From GCA-002726655 sp046582185 (GTDB taxonomy: Bacteria > Pseudomonadota > Gammaproteobacteria > Pseudomonadales > Azotimanducaceae), in assembly GCA_046582185.1 (NCBI GenBank), contig JAYGEX010000036.1:7652-71651 (forward strand): DNA of 64,000 bases. Reading direction: 5' to 3'. Positions 26,713 to 36,685 of this stretch are shown piece after piece. Each line of letters starts with the position of its first letter. Within the stretch, counting starts at the first letter, position 1. A model generated the notes under the pieces. That model did not search any database. It was given only the letters and a program-made list of their open reading frames with translations, and had not been told where the DNA came from. The position numbers were made by a program, and so were the translations under genes.

Positions 26713-29700
26713 CTAATTATTTCCTTTTTCCGCCAGAACTTCCTCGATGGTACTCAGTAAACTTGCTTCCTGGAATGGCTTACCGAGATATCTGTTTACT
26801 CCCAGATCGAGCGCCTCCTGCTTATGCTTTTCCCCGGTCCTCGAGGTAATCATAATGATAGGCAGGTCTTTCAGTCTCTCGTCATGGCGCACAATTCGTA
26901 GCACTTCAAAACCATCCATCTTCGGCATTTCAATATCCAGGAGAACGACATCCGGGTAAATGTCCTGAAGCTGGGCAACCGCATCAACTCCATCCTTGGC
27001 AGTTACAACTTCCCATCCCAGGCGCTCCATTAATCTGGATGTTACTTTGCGCACTGTCACTGAATCATCAACGATCATGACCGTACGTACTTTTTCCTCT
27101 GGCTCGATTGCAATCTCTTCTACTTCAATACCATGCTCGGCCGCCGTCTCAAGGTGCAAATCGTAAGTGCGTACCAACGCCATGACATCAAGGATAATAA
27201 CCACACTGCCATCGCCAAGGACAGTTGCACCCGCAAGACCGCCAACCTCGTTGAATTGAGGCCCAAGAGTTTTTACCACAACCTCCCTGGAGCCAATTAC
27301 CTTGTCCACTTGTAATGCAACGTTATTGTCTCCACTTCTGGCGAGAATCACCGGTAATGGCGCTACCTGCCCGGTGAGGTTTGGTGTTTCCACATTGGCC
27401 AACATCTTGCCCAGATAATCCAGCCTGTACGGTTGCCCTGCGTACTCAAACATTGGCGCATCCGGCTGATAGTATGACTCGAGCTCGTAAGGGCTGACGC
27501 GAACCACGCCTTCAATTGTATTTAGTGGCACCGCGTAAGTCTCTTCGCCAACAACAACCATTAGTGCGCGATTGATTGACAAGGTAAATGGAATACGAAG
27601 GGTAAATTCAGTACCCACGCCGAGCGTTGAATCAATGGATAGATTTCCCCCGAGGGATTTAATCTCACTATTGACGACATCCATTCCAACGCCACGACCG
27701 GAAATCTGGGTAAGCTTCTGTGCTGTACTGAACCCGGCATCCATAATGAACTGCATCACCTCCTGATCCGATATATTACTTTCTTCGGTGAGCAATCCCT
27801 TCTCAATCGCTTTGCGGCGTACAGCTTCTACATCAATCCCGGCACCATCGTCACTAACATTCAGAACGACATAACCGCCCTCTCGGGACAATCTAAGGCT
27901 AATCCGGCCCTGCTCCGGCTTTCCGTTGGCGGCGCGGATTTCCGGCGACTCAATGCCATGATCGACTGCGTTGCGTAACATGTGCTCAAGAGGCGCTACA
28001 ATCCGTTCCAGCACATTCCTGTCCAGCTCTCCTTCAATATTAAATGCATCAAAGCGAACGGCCTTTGAAATTTCAGCGCTGATTTGTCTAACAATTCTGC
28101 GTAGTCTCGGTATAAGCATTGCAAAGGGCACCATCCTCGTTCTGGTTAGCCCTTCCTGAAGTTCACTGCCTATACGAGCTTGCTGATGGAGTAAGGTTTC
28201 CGCGTCGCGGCTGCTATTTACCAGGGTTTCCTTCAGATCCATCATATCCGAGGAGCTTTCATTCAATGTACGGGAGATTTCCTGGAGCATGGTATAGCGA
28301 TCCATTTCCAGTTCATCAAAGGAAGAGGCTTGGTCGGTCGATTGCGTACGAATCAAGGTCTCACGGGATTCAGCTTCGATTTCCAAGCGACGAACCTGTT
28401 CGCGAATTCGAAGGATAGTTACCTCCATTTCCTGAAGGGATTCACCAAAGTCAGAGATCTGCTGTTCGATACGGCCTCGGGTAATGCTCGACTCCCCTGC
28501 CAGACCAATCAGTTCTTCCAGTAAATCTGCAGAAACACGAACCATCTCTTGCTGTTGCGATGCCTTGGATGAACCTTCTTTCGCTTGTGGTGGCGTCGAT
28601 TCATCGGCTGCACCTGAATCAGCGGCAGGCGCTTGTGCTTCGCTACTACTAATAACCCCAGAAACATCTTTTGTCAGTGATTGCAGTTCTTCATCGCTGG
28701 CCTCACCACTGGCAAGCTTGACGTAGATACCAACCCGGCGGGAGATTTCATCTTGCCGCTGATGAAGAAAAGTAAAAAAAGCTGCATCCAACTGAACCGG
28801 ATTATGTTCAATCTCTGCGAGACGGGTCTCAAAGTTGTGGGTAAACTCACCGAGGCTGTTTATCCCGGCCATCCGTGCACCACCTTTTAGGGTATGCAGA
28901 TGCCTCAACAATAAACCCAGGTGTTCTGAACTTCCGCTATTCTCACTCAAGCTTTGTATACACTGATCAATAGATTCAAGCAGCTCCCCAGCTTCGTCCA
29001 GGAAGATCGGCAAAACATCTTCGTCGATGTCATCTGCCGGAAGCCCAAGCTCGCTTACGCCAGCCTCAACGACTACAGTCTCTGGCACTGCATCTTGTTC
29101 CGGTTCAACGGAATCTGATTCAGGAGGTGCAGAATCAAGCGCCTTAACTTGCATGTCTGCACTTGCCCCAACGGGAAAGTCCCCCCGTAGAGAGGCCAAT
29201 TCATCTTCCGTTACCTCGCCTGCGTCAAGCTTTCGATAGACTCCAATGCATCGCGTAATTTCATCTTGTTGCTGGTTCAGCAATGCAAAGAAAGCATCAT
29301 CAAAGGCAACAGGGTGTTGCTGCACCTCAATCAGAAAGGACTCAAAATTATGGCTTAGTTCTCCCAGGCTATTCAATCCCGCCATACGCGCGCCACCCTT
29401 CATGGTATGGAGATGTCTTAACAGATGATCGAGGCTGCTAGCTTCACCACTATCTTCGCTCCAGTCCAGTATGCATTGGTCAATGCCTTCCAATAGCTCC
29501 TCAGCTTCTTCGAGGAAAATGGGCAGGATATCTTCATCCACATCATCCGCCGGTAATAACGCTGAAGACGACTCGGCGTCAACTGGCTGCTCATCTTCTT
29601 CCACCAGTGCCGCATCGTTATCCTGAGGCGCCACCGCATCGGGCTCTACGGTTTGAGTCGCAGCGAGATCCACCGAATCAAGCATCTCGATGATATCCGC

Positions 29701-32700
29701 TGCACTTTCAAGGTACTGACTGGCGGCAAGATTATCGAACATGCTAACGAGCCGTTCGTGGCCGCGCCGCAAGGCGTTAACCACGGTGTCATCTGGCACT
29801 GAGATGACTTCTCCATAGACGCGAAGCAGACTGGCGATCAGGTTCTTCAGTTCAAGCTGATTTAATTCAAGTGCCTGCTCGCGCGCATTCTCCAACTCAG
29901 CTGTAACCGCGACAACATAATCTCCTTCCCAATTCTCGGAGACGACCTTCTCTTCGCTCAGCAATTTTATGTGTTCAAAATTAAATTCTGCAACCATCCC
30001 GGCAGCGTCAACTTGAACGGCCTCGACTTCACTCACAAAGGATTCAATCCCCTCTGCTCCGTGACGATATAGATTCAAATCGTGAACAACGGTGTTTATT
30101 AGTCCTGCACCCTTTTTTACCAGGTCAATGAAGCTCTGATCAGCTACCTTCACCTGACTCAGGTATTGATTGGAGAGAAGCTCCAGGGGCGCTGCAATGG
30201 CAGAGATACTTGGGACCTCTGCCATGGCTGCACTGCCCTTGAGCGTATGAAACGCAGCAACGAGATCGCCGTTTATCGGCCCGGCTGAGTCCAGAAATTG
30301 CTGGACAACTTCAAGCCGTCCACTTACCTCACCAAGGAAAATTTCATCAAGCTCCTGATCATGAGACGGCTCATCTTCATCTTTATCTTTATCTTTATCT
30401 TCAGCTTTCAAATCTGCACTGTCTGGCGCCGGGGGCTCCTCTTCAGTGGCGTCGATTAACTCTGGCTCTTCCTCAGTGAATTCATCGATTGAAATTTTGT
30501 CGAGGGAAATTCCCTCTAATTCAGAGTCTGCCTCTACCGCAGCTTCAATATCCGGTTCAACCAGCTCTTCGACAATTTCCGGTTCTATTTCCTCCAGGGA
30601 AATATCTTCCAGCCCTTCTACCCCATCTTCTTCAAATGCGTCATCTTCAATTGCATCTTCTTCAATTGAATCAACTTCAAGCTCAGGCGCGGCATCTTCA
30701 GAGCTGGCTGTTTCCAGGTTCTTGGCTTCAAGGCCTTCTACTTCAAGATCTTCAACCTCCAAAGTTTCCACTTCAGCACTATCTATTTCCGAGCTATCTA
30801 ATTCCGACCTGTCTAAATCCGGGCTATCTAAATCCGGGCTGTCTGAATTAGAGCTGTCTGAATCCGGGCTGTCTGAGTCTGGGCTGTCTATCTCAATGCT
30901 TTCAGCAACTTGCGGCTGCTCACCGGCAGCCAGTGCTTCTGCCCGTTTGACAAAGTCATCGACGAGAAATAAATCCTGATTCTTGTCCTGAAAATGTTTT
31001 AGGCCTTCCGGCACAGCACTGACAACACTTGCAATAAGAGACATCAAGCCCTCACTGGCCTCCAGTGTGTTATCAATTACCCCATTCAACAGACTTTCTA
31101 TGGACCAGGCCAGCTCACCGATGACCGTCGCACCAACCATCCGACCGCTGCCCTTTAATGTGTGGAATGCACGCCTTACTTCCGTCAGTGCATCTGCATT
31201 GCTGGTATCGGTGCGCCACTGAGGGAGGTTCTCGTTGATTGTTTCCAGTACTTCTTCCACTTCTTCGACGAATATTTCGAGAATTTCATCATCGATGAGA
31301 TCCTCTTCGTCGACGCTGGCCCCTGCATTTGAAGCTTCACCGTGCACCGACTGTTCAATAGCAGGAGTGTCAGGTATATCCTCTGCAACTTCTACATCCA
31401 CATCTTCGCTAGGAGATTCCTGCACCGAACTATCATCGGCCGAAACATCTTGTTCATCCTGGACTACTTCCGATGTTTCTGCGGGTTTTGTGCCAACGGG
31501 GAAACCCAATCGCTCAACAGCCGCTTCAGCAACTTCTAACATTTGTGTATAGGGTTCGTGAGCACTCTCTATCAATCGCTCAAGAAAGTAGTCGATACTT
31601 GTTATTGCATCAGCCAGGTCATCCATACTGGACAAGTCCGGCTTCGTTGAATTATCGAGCAAGCCGTGCTGTATATATAGTGATGCCGCAACCAGAACTT
31701 CGCTGGAACGTTCCTGATTTACGATTAACAAGGCGCCCCTTAAGGCGTGCAGTTCAGCAGGTAGAACTTCAATTTTACTATGATCAAAATCCGAAGAAAC
31801 GAATTCCACGACCGCATCCCGACAGCTTGCTAAAATCTTGCGCGTCTCACGAATAACAGTTACATGTGCCTCGTCCAGATCACCAAAACGATCTCCTTCA
31901 GATCCATCGTTACTATCGCCGATGATAGTGCCGAGCATTGTTTCGACGCCAAGTAGATCCTTCGCCATTTCCAAAAGGGTTTCTTCATCCGGATTAGTAC
32001 CACTTTGTCCAACCTGACCAATGATCTCCGCTTGATTGCTCACCGAATCTTGCTGCTCAGTTAAACCTACCACCATCAAAGTGCTGGCAACTTGCTCCAT
32101 CGCTGGCTGCAGTTCTACAAGATCATTGATATTTCGCTCGCTTGAACGAACATATAGGTCCAGCTTGTCTGTAATCCCCCTTACTTCTTCAACGAGTATT
32201 TTTGCGACAGCGCTTAAGGTTTCATCATCGGGGCCCATTGCTACGTCTTCAATCTGGCCGGCATTACCGGTCCGCGAGAAGATACCTTTCGCAATGCTGA
32301 TCTTTGCTGTTTCTTTTGACGCGCCTTCAATGGCCTCTAGAATATCAACAACAAGCTTCTGGGATACTGGTTCGGATAGGGCAGCGAAGCCACCCTCGGA
32401 CAGCCTCGCCATTTCTGCATCTATCCCGCGCATATGATTGACAACCGATGCGTTTAGTTTGATTGCGCCAGTTGCCACACCTTCTACCAGGGCAATACCT
32501 AGGCGACCAAGATTACCTATGGGCGAGTCGCCGGTAATTTTAATTAGCATTGTAAAAACCTTGCCCATCAAGGAAAGATTCTCACGTGCTCTCGTCTTCT
32601 TTATTAGACCAGATATTGATTGCTGGTAGCGTTGACGTAACTTGGGCAGCGTAGCTTCACCGTTAGCATCAATATATGCTTTTATAGTTTCCTCAAGAGG

Positions 32701-33153
32701 CGCTTTTGTGGCAGGCGTAAGGTCTGGACCAGGCAATTCATCGTCTTCAGTACCAATCTTTTCTACGCCACGCGCCAGGCGTAGATTGTTGACCAGCGGC
32801 ATATAATTTTTTTCAGAGTCATTCTGCTCCCTCTGAATGAGATCGAGATAAGCCGGCATCTGTAAAATGGATTGCATTAGTATTTCTTGGGCGTGGGAAT
32901 TATCCGGCACGGTATTATTCATCAGCACCTGGGCAAGCTGCTCCATTTCCTCTGCAACCTGGGAAGGCCCAGCTAGTTCAACCATTTTCATGGTGCCATA
33001 GACCTGGTGCAAGGCGGTCAAACAGGTTCTCATGCTGCTGGCATTGTCAGGTGATTCTGCTACTGCTTCCAATGCATATTGAGCTTGCTCGAGGGTCTTG
33101 CTTACCTCACCCTTAATCCAATCTAAGGCGACATAATCTTGTGTAGCGCTCAT
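26713..33153 (-). CDS. chpA: ChpA: hybrid CheA-type histidine kinase of the type IV pilus chemosensory system
   Basis: Very large kinase controlling twitching motility and pilus-dependent signalling. Domain order over 2146 residues: FimL-like N-terminus with a degenerate phosphotransfer site (LHQVYGTMKM, Gln-containing, near residue 50); four intact HPt domains with HTLKGS or HTxKGG sites near residues 664, 968, 1248 and 1420; an acidic linker near 750-930; dimerisation, then HATPase with HMLRNAVDHGIE near 1727 and GRGVGMD near 1820; CheW-like domain about 1865-2000; C-terminal receiver with LLDIEMPKMDG (phospho-Asp near 2072). Pseudomonas ChpA has more phosphotransfer sites. In an operon with pilG, pilH, pilI, pilJ. 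Confidence 0.95.
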   Translation of the reverse strand: MSATQDYVALDWIKGEVSKTLEQAQYALEAVAESPDNASSMRTCLTALHQVYGTMKMVELAGPSQVAEEMEQLAQVLMNNTVPDNSHAQEILMQSILQMPAYLDLIQREQNDSEKNYMPLVNNLRLARGVEKIGTEDDELPGPDLTPATKAPLEETIKAYIDANGEATLPKLRQRYQQSISGLIKKTRARENLSLMGKVFTMLIKITGDSPIGNLGRLGIALVEGVATGAIKLNASVVNHMRGIDAEMARLSEGGFAALSEPVSQKLVVDILEAIEGASKETAKISIAKGIFSRTGNAGQIEDVAMGPDDETLSAVAKILVEEVRGITDKLDLYVRSSERNINDLVELQPAMEQVASTLMVVGLTEQQDSVSNQAEIIGQVGQSGTNPDEETLLEMAKDLLGVETMLGTIIGDSNDGSEGDRFGDLDEAHVTVIRETRKILASCRDAVVEFVSSDFDHSKIEVLPAELHALRGALLIVNQERSSEVLVAASLYIQHGLLDNSTKPDLSSMDDLADAITSIDYFLERLIESAHEPYTQMLEVAEAAVERLGFPVGTKPAETSEVVQDEQDVSADDSSVQESPSEDVDVEVAEDIPDTPAIEQSVHGEASNAGASVDEEDLIDDEILEIFVEEVEEVLETINENLPQWRTDTSNADALTEVRRAFHTLKGSGRMVGATVIGELAWSIESLLNGVIDNTLEASEGLMSLIASVVSAVPEGLKHFQDKNQDLFLVDDFVKRAEALAAGEQPQVAESIEIDSPDSDSPDSDSSNSDSPDLDSPDLDRSELDSSEIDSAEVETLEVEDLEVEGLEAKNLETASSEDAAPELEVDSIEEDAIEDDAFEEDGVEGLEDISLEEIEPEIVEELVEPDIEAAVEADSELEGISLDKISIDEFTEEEPELIDATEEEPPAPDSADLKAEDKDKDKDEDEPSHDQELDEIFLGEVSGRLEVVQQFLDSAGPINGDLVAAFHTLKGSAAMAEVPSISAIAAPLELLSNQYLSQVKVADQSFIDLVKKGAGLINTVVHDLNLYRHGAEGIESFVSEVEAVQVDAAGMVAEFNFEHIKLLSEEKVVSENWEGDYVVAVTAELENAREQALELNQLELKNLIASLLRVYGEVISVPDDTVVNALRRGHERLVSMFDNLAASQYLESAADIIEMLDSVDLAATQTVEPDAVAPQDNDAALVEEDEQPVDAESSSALLPADDVDEDILPIFLEEAEELLEGIDQCILDWSEDSGEASSLDHLLRHLHTMKGGARMAGLNSLGELSHNFESFLIEVQQHPVAFDDAFFALLNQQQDEITRCIGVYRKLDAGEVTEDELASLRGDFPVGASADMQVKALDSAPPESDSVEPEQDAVPETVVVEAGVSELGLPADDIDEDVLPIFLDEAGELLESIDQCIQSLSENSGSSEHLGLLLRHLHTLKGGARMAGINSLGEFTHNFETRLAEIEHNPVQLDAAFFTFLHQRQDEISRRVGIYVKLASGEASDEELQSLTKDVSGVISSSEAQAPAADSGAADESTPPQAKEGSSKASQQQEMVRVSADLLEELIGLAGESSITRGRIEQQISDFGESLQEMEVTILRIREQVRRLEIEAESRETLIRTQSTDQASSFDELEMDRYTMLQEISRTLNESSSDMMDLKETLVNSSRDAETLLHQQARIGSELQEGLTRTRMVPFAMLIPRLRRIVRQISAEISKAVRFDAFNIEGELDRNVLERIVAPLEHMLRNAVDHGIESPEIRAANGKPEQGRISLRLSREGGYVVLNVSDDGAGIDVEAVRRKAIEKGLLTEESNISDQEVMQFIMDAGFSTAQKLTQISGRGVGMDVVNSEIKSLGGNLSIDSTLGVGTEFTLRIPFTLSINRALMVVVGEETYAVPLNTIEGVVRVSPYELESYYQPDAPMFEYAGQPYRLDYLGKMLANVETPNLTGQVAPLPVILARSGDNNVALQVDKVIGSREVVVKTLGPQFNEVGGLAGATVLGDGSVVIILDVMALVRTYDLHLETAAEHGIEVEEIAIEPEEKVRTVMIVDDSVTVRKVTSRLMERLGWEVVTAKDGVDAVAQLQDIYPDVVLLDIEMPKMDGFEVLRIVRHDERLKDLPIIMITSRTGEKHKQEALDLGVNRYLGKPFQEASLLSTIEEVLAEKGNN
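30779..30898. repeat. In-frame 15-bp tandem repeat inside chpA (acidic linker)
   Basis: Eight 15-base units begin at 30779, 30794, 30809, 30824, 30839, 30854, 30869 and 30884, each a variant of CTGTCTGAATCCGGG. On the coding strand each gives five residues of the type S-P-D-S/L-D. Just downstream in the gene an ATCTTT hexamer repeat (30379-30400) encodes alternating Lys-Asp. The linker connects the first and second intact HPt domains. Confidence 0.85.
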
Positions 33154-33200
33154 ATGAGATCCAATTTATCTATCACTTTCCACATCCATTTTGACTCAAT

Positions 33201-35228
33201 TTAATCAGGTAGTTTGAAACTCTTCACAGATGCTCGTAGCTCGTTAGTTACTTCCGCCAAACCGCTCACTGCACTTGCCGTTGCACCAACACCATCGGTT
33301 GTCTGAGACGAAATTTCCTGAATGCTCTTCATTGTGTTTGAAATCTTTCCGGCTGATGCTGCCTGCTGCCGCGCTGCATCGGAAATATTCTCGATGATCT
33401 CTGCCAAAGATTTCGAAACGCTTTCAATTTCCCCAAGGGCAACACCCGCGTCCTGGGCCAGCTGAGTTCCTTGAACAACTTCTGCTGTTGTTTGTTCCAT
33501 GGAACTAACAGCTTCATTGGTATTACTCTGAATCGTCTTTACCAGCGCCGAAATTTGCTTCGCCGCGGCGCCGGATCTTTCAGCCAGGCGCTGAACTTCA
33601 TCTGCTACGACCGCAAACCCCTTACCCGCATCGCCTGCCATTGAGGCTTGAATCGCGGCGTTCAACGACAGAATATTTGTCTGGTCCGCAATATCGTTAA
33701 TCAATGCAACAATATCGCCAATTTCCTGAGAACTTTCACCGAGGCGTTTTATCCTCTTCGCCGTTTCCTGGATCTGACCTCGAATATTGTCCATGCCATC
33801 AATGGTATTTTGGACAACCTCTGCCCCCTTGTTCGCAATATCGACTGAGCGCTCTGCAACTGAGGATGATTGCGCCGCGTTGTACGAAACCATATCAATG
33901 GATACAGCCATCTCGTTCACAGCATCAGACACATCACCAATTTCGTTAGATTGTCTTTGCGCTGCCTCTGCAAGGCCACTAACAGATTTTTCGGTTCGTT
34001 CGGCAACCGCAGAAACTTCAACGGATGTTTCGTTGATCCTGGCAACCAGGCCGCGCATCTGGTCGATGGAGAAGTTAATTGAGTCTGCAATGGCCCCGGT
34101 AAAGCTCTCAGTGACCGTTGCTTGTACCCTCAGATCGCCGTCAGCGAGATCGGCGAGCTCGTCCAGTAATTGCAGAATCGCAAGTTGATTCTCTTCATTG
34201 CGCTGGGTGTTTTCAGCGGTACTTTTACTAGTACTCGAATAGATGAGAAAACTAATCACTAAAAAAAGAACCAGGGTTCCACCGACAAAGCCCAGACCAA
34301 TAAGCGGCGACGATAGGCCCATATTATCCGAACTGTTATAAGAGGAGATTAGAGAATCCACTACAATCAAGAAGTCCGTTGAAGATGCATAGATAGAATC
34401 TGCAGCGGCATTAAGGTTCATCACGTCTTTAGATCGAGTCTGAATCTCATTGGCCCGCGCTGATACAGATCTAAATAATTCCTCGATTTTGGCCAAGCTT
34501 GTGGTCACTTGTGAATCAGTTGCCGCACTCAGCAATAGGTTTTTATTGCCGTTTATTAAACCATCCAGCACCTTGGTGAAGGTCCCGCTGTCTCTTGCAA
34601 AATTATTGGAAAGACTTTCCCCACTTCCTACTTCCAGCATTTTATCCATGCTGTGGGCCATGCGCTCCACCAACAGTGACTGTCGCTGGGCGAGCGCGAC
34701 CTCATTAGCAGGGGACTTCAAACGCAACATGGATGCGACGACTTTATTACTCTCTGTTTGAACTGCGGACATAGTAATTGCAAGATCAGCCGAAAGATCG
34801 CGTAAATACAAGCTCGCTTCCTGATTGCTCACAATGACATCAACCTGCCGTTTCATGTCACTCCAGAGGCTTGCGATCTTGTTTAGCTGACTCTGTGAAT
34901 CCGAATCAGAAGGTGGGAGCTTGGTAGCGGGATTGCCGTTCTTAAGATAGCCGAGATTTGCGTCAAACTGGTCCTTGGACTCCGTCAGCAGCGGGAATAC
35001 CGCTGGATTACCGTGAGTAACTTTAGAGGCGTGTTTGGCGATCTCCTGGGACAACACTTTAAGCTCGTTGGCATATCCTAGATATCCACTCTTTCGCTTC
35101 GCATCCTGATTGGCCAGATAGTAGCTTCCAGCAATGCCCGCAATCATCACGAATAACAATAGAACCATCGTTGTGATCAACGGATTCCGGAAGACGCTTC
35201 CTACCACATTAGATTTATCAGTCATCAA
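33201..35228 (-). CDS. pilJ: PilJ-type methyl-accepting chemotaxis protein
   Basis: Receptor feeding ChpA. 675 residues: transmembrane helix about 19-40 (TTMVLLLFVMIAGIAGSYYL), periplasmic helical sensing region, second transmembrane helix near 305-330 (GFVGGTLVLFLVISFLIY), HAMP-like region, and the signalling hairpin DQTNILSLNAAIQASMAGDAG. The start could be the second Met (35225). Between pilI and chpA. No methyltransferase or methylesterase gene of the pilK/chpB type is in the cluster. Confidence 0.95.
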   Translation of the reverse strand: MMTDKSNVVGSVFRNPLITTMVLLLFVMIAGIAGSYYLANQDAKRKSGYLGYANELKVLSQEIAKHASKVTHGNPAVFPLLTESKDQFDANLGYLKNGNPATKLPPSDSDSQSQLNKIASLWSDMKRQVDVIVSNQEASLYLRDLSADLAITMSAVQTESNKVVASMLRLKSPANEVALAQRQSLLVERMAHSMDKMLEVGSGESLSNNFARDSGTFTKVLDGLINGNKNLLLSAATDSQVTTSLAKIEELFRSVSARANEIQTRSKDVMNLNAAADSIYASSTDFLIVVDSLISSYNSSDNMGLSSPLIGLGFVGGTLVLFLVISFLIYSSTSKSTAENTQRNEENQLAILQLLDELADLADGDLRVQATVTESFTGAIADSINFSIDQMRGLVARINETSVEVSAVAERTEKSVSGLAEAAQRQSNEIGDVSDAVNEMAVSIDMVSYNAAQSSSVAERSVDIANKGAEVVQNTIDGMDNIRGQIQETAKRIKRLGESSQEIGDIVALINDIADQTNILSLNAAIQASMAGDAGKGFAVVADEVQRLAERSGAAAKQISALVKTIQSNTNEAVSSMEQTTAEVVQGTQLAQDAGVALGEIESVSKSLAEIIENISDAARQQAASAGKISNTMKSIQEISSQTTDGVGATASAVSGLAEVTNELRASVKSFKLPD

Positions 35229-35338
35229 GTATTCCTTTACGGGTTTAGCTTCCTTTCTATGTACCGGCCTTATCCTGCCGGTTCCTTAGGATTACATTAT
35301 TTGTTCGCCGCGGCTCCTCGCTCCGACAAGGACACAAA

Positions 35339-35887
35339 TCATGAAATCGCTGCAAGCTTTTTCATTTCGGGGTGTTCTGCCAGGGCGATAAGACTTACAA
35401 GTGGCCACTGGATGCCCGCCAAACGATACCCACCCCGAACAAACGGCTTGAATCTATCGTCTATCTCATCGAGAGTTTCGTCAAAAGAATCACTCGGAAA
35501 ATGTTGCATACCGAGGGACTCATCGATAATAAAGCCAAAGAATTGATCAGCATCCTCAACCGCAAGTACGCGCCGCTGCGCCTTGGGCAATTTCGACGTT
35601 TTACCAAAGAATACGGCGAGATCCACCAGCGCCATCAGTCGTCCACGAACATTACCAACACCGCTCACGAAGTCCTTCACACCAGGTAAACGTGTAGCGG
35701 GAGGAATGCGCATTGTTTCCGCAACTTCATTAAGGGGGGCGACGAATCGCTGCCCTAGTAAATTGAAGCCCAGGCCGGTCCAGTGCAATTGCGTATTAAT
35801 CTTTGGCGGCAGCTCCGCGGTGACTTGTTGACTGCGCTGCTCTATGCGCTCCAACATTGCAAAGGGACTCATTTCAGACTGCTCCAT
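35339..35887 (-). CDS. pilI: CheW-like protein PilI
   Basis: Scaffold coupling PilJ to ChpA. 182 residues, CheW-like domain with WTGLGFNLLGQRFVAPLNEV, then FVSGVGNVRGRLMALVDLAVFF. Lies 28 bp after the pilH frame and 110 bp before pilJ, in the conserved pilGHIJ order. Confidence 0.93.
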   Translation of the reverse strand: MEQSEMSPFAMLERIEQRSQQVTAELPPKINTQLHWTGLGFNLLGQRFVAPLNEVAETMRIPPATRLPGVKDFVSGVGNVRGRLMALVDLAVFFGKTSKLPKAQRRVLAVEDADQFFGFIIDESLGMQHFPSDSFDETLDEIDDRFKPFVRGGYRLAGIQWPLVSLIALAEHPEMKKLAAIS

Positions 35888-35915
35888 CTTAAGTTACTCT
35901 ATTGTCGAAAAACAT

Positions 35916-36275
35916 TTAGAGAAGACTACTCATCAGATTGACCAGTTCCTGTGTATCAACAGGCTTGGTGATATAACCCTTCGCCCCCTGCCGCTCACCC
36001 CAGACTTTGTCCGTCTCCTAATTTTTACTGCTGACGATAATGACAGGAATGTGCTGCGTATCAGCGTCGCGGCATATCTGGCGGGTCGCCTGAAAACCAT
36101 TCATATCTGGCATAACAATATCCATGAGAACCATATCGGGCTACTCTTTCTTGGCCATCGCTACCCTATCTCTGCCATTTTCCGCGGTCAGGACCTCATG
36201 CCCAAGGCTTTCAAGCATTTCCTTGAACTGGAATATCTCGGTGGGTGAATCGTCTACTACAAGTACTTTTGACAT
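35916..36275 (-). pseudogene. pilH: PilH response regulator interrupted by two in-frame amber codons
   Basis: Between pilG and pilI the expected pilH frame runs from ATG at 36275 to TAA at 35916-35918, 119 sense positions, with no insertion or deletion. It reads MSKVLVVDDSPTEIFQF, then VLMDIVMPDMNGFQATRQI with the phospho-Asp, and GAKGYITKPVDTQEL at the end. TAG codons interrupt it at codon 45 (36141-36143, between KKE and PDMVLM) and codon 86 (36018-36020, between SSKN and ETDKVW). In the PilH family as I recall it the second position is Gln, the first Lys or Gln. An upstream ATG start with GAGGAGAA before it is intact. Either recently inactivated or read through by an amber suppressor. Confidence 0.9.
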
Positions 36276-36298
36276 TGTTATTCTCCTCGTACAAAACC

Positions 36299-36685
36299 CT
36301 ACCCGGTTTTTACATGATCCCGGATTGCACTTAGTAATTCGTCTTTACTAAATGGTTTGGTTAAGTACTGATCAGAACCAACAATTCGGCCTTTAGCACG
36401 GTCGAAAAGTCCATCCTTGCTGGATAGCATAATCACTGGTGTAGCCTGAAAGGCGCTGTTGTTTTTTATCAATGCACAGGTCTGATAGCCATCTAATCTC
36501 GGCATCATAATATCCACAAATATTATCGACGGCTTACTGTCGGCGATCTTTGCGAGAGCATCAAAACCATCCATTGCCGTTATTACTTCGCACCCGGCTT
36601 TGGACAGCAAGGTTTCGGCAGTTCGTCGAATGGTCTTACTATCATCGATAACCATGACCTTGATGCCTTCGAAATTATCATCCAT
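36299..36685 (-). CDS. pilG: Response regulator PilG
   Basis: Single receiver-domain protein phosphorylated by ChpA and needed for pilus extension. 128 residues: acidic pair VMVIDDSKTIRR, phospho-Asp in IIFVDIMMPRLDGY, and the KPF motif near the end (YLTKPFSKDEL). First gene of the Chp cluster, divergent from gshB, as in Pseudomonas. Intact, in contrast to the neighbouring pilH. Confidence 0.95.
   Translation of the reverse strand: MDDNFEGIKVMVIDDSKTIRRTAETLLSKAGCEVITAMDGFDALAKIADSKPSIIFVDIMMPRLDGYQTCALIKNNSAFQATPVIMLSSKDGLFDRAKGRIVGSDQYLTKPFSKDELLSAIRDHVKTG

Noticed and set aside
35844..36248. Plus-strand 134-codon frame opposite pilH
   Set aside because: It is antisense to the pilH relic, has no recognisable domain or Shine-Dalgarno, and is open only because of the opposite-strand coding pattern.
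35916..36275. Genome-wide reassignment of TAG to a sense codon
   Set aside because: trmB, pyrE, slmA, yggS, proC, gshB, ruvX, yggT, rpmG, gcvT and the FAD-linked oxidase all end with TAG at family-typical positions, and no other gene in the window has an internal TAG.
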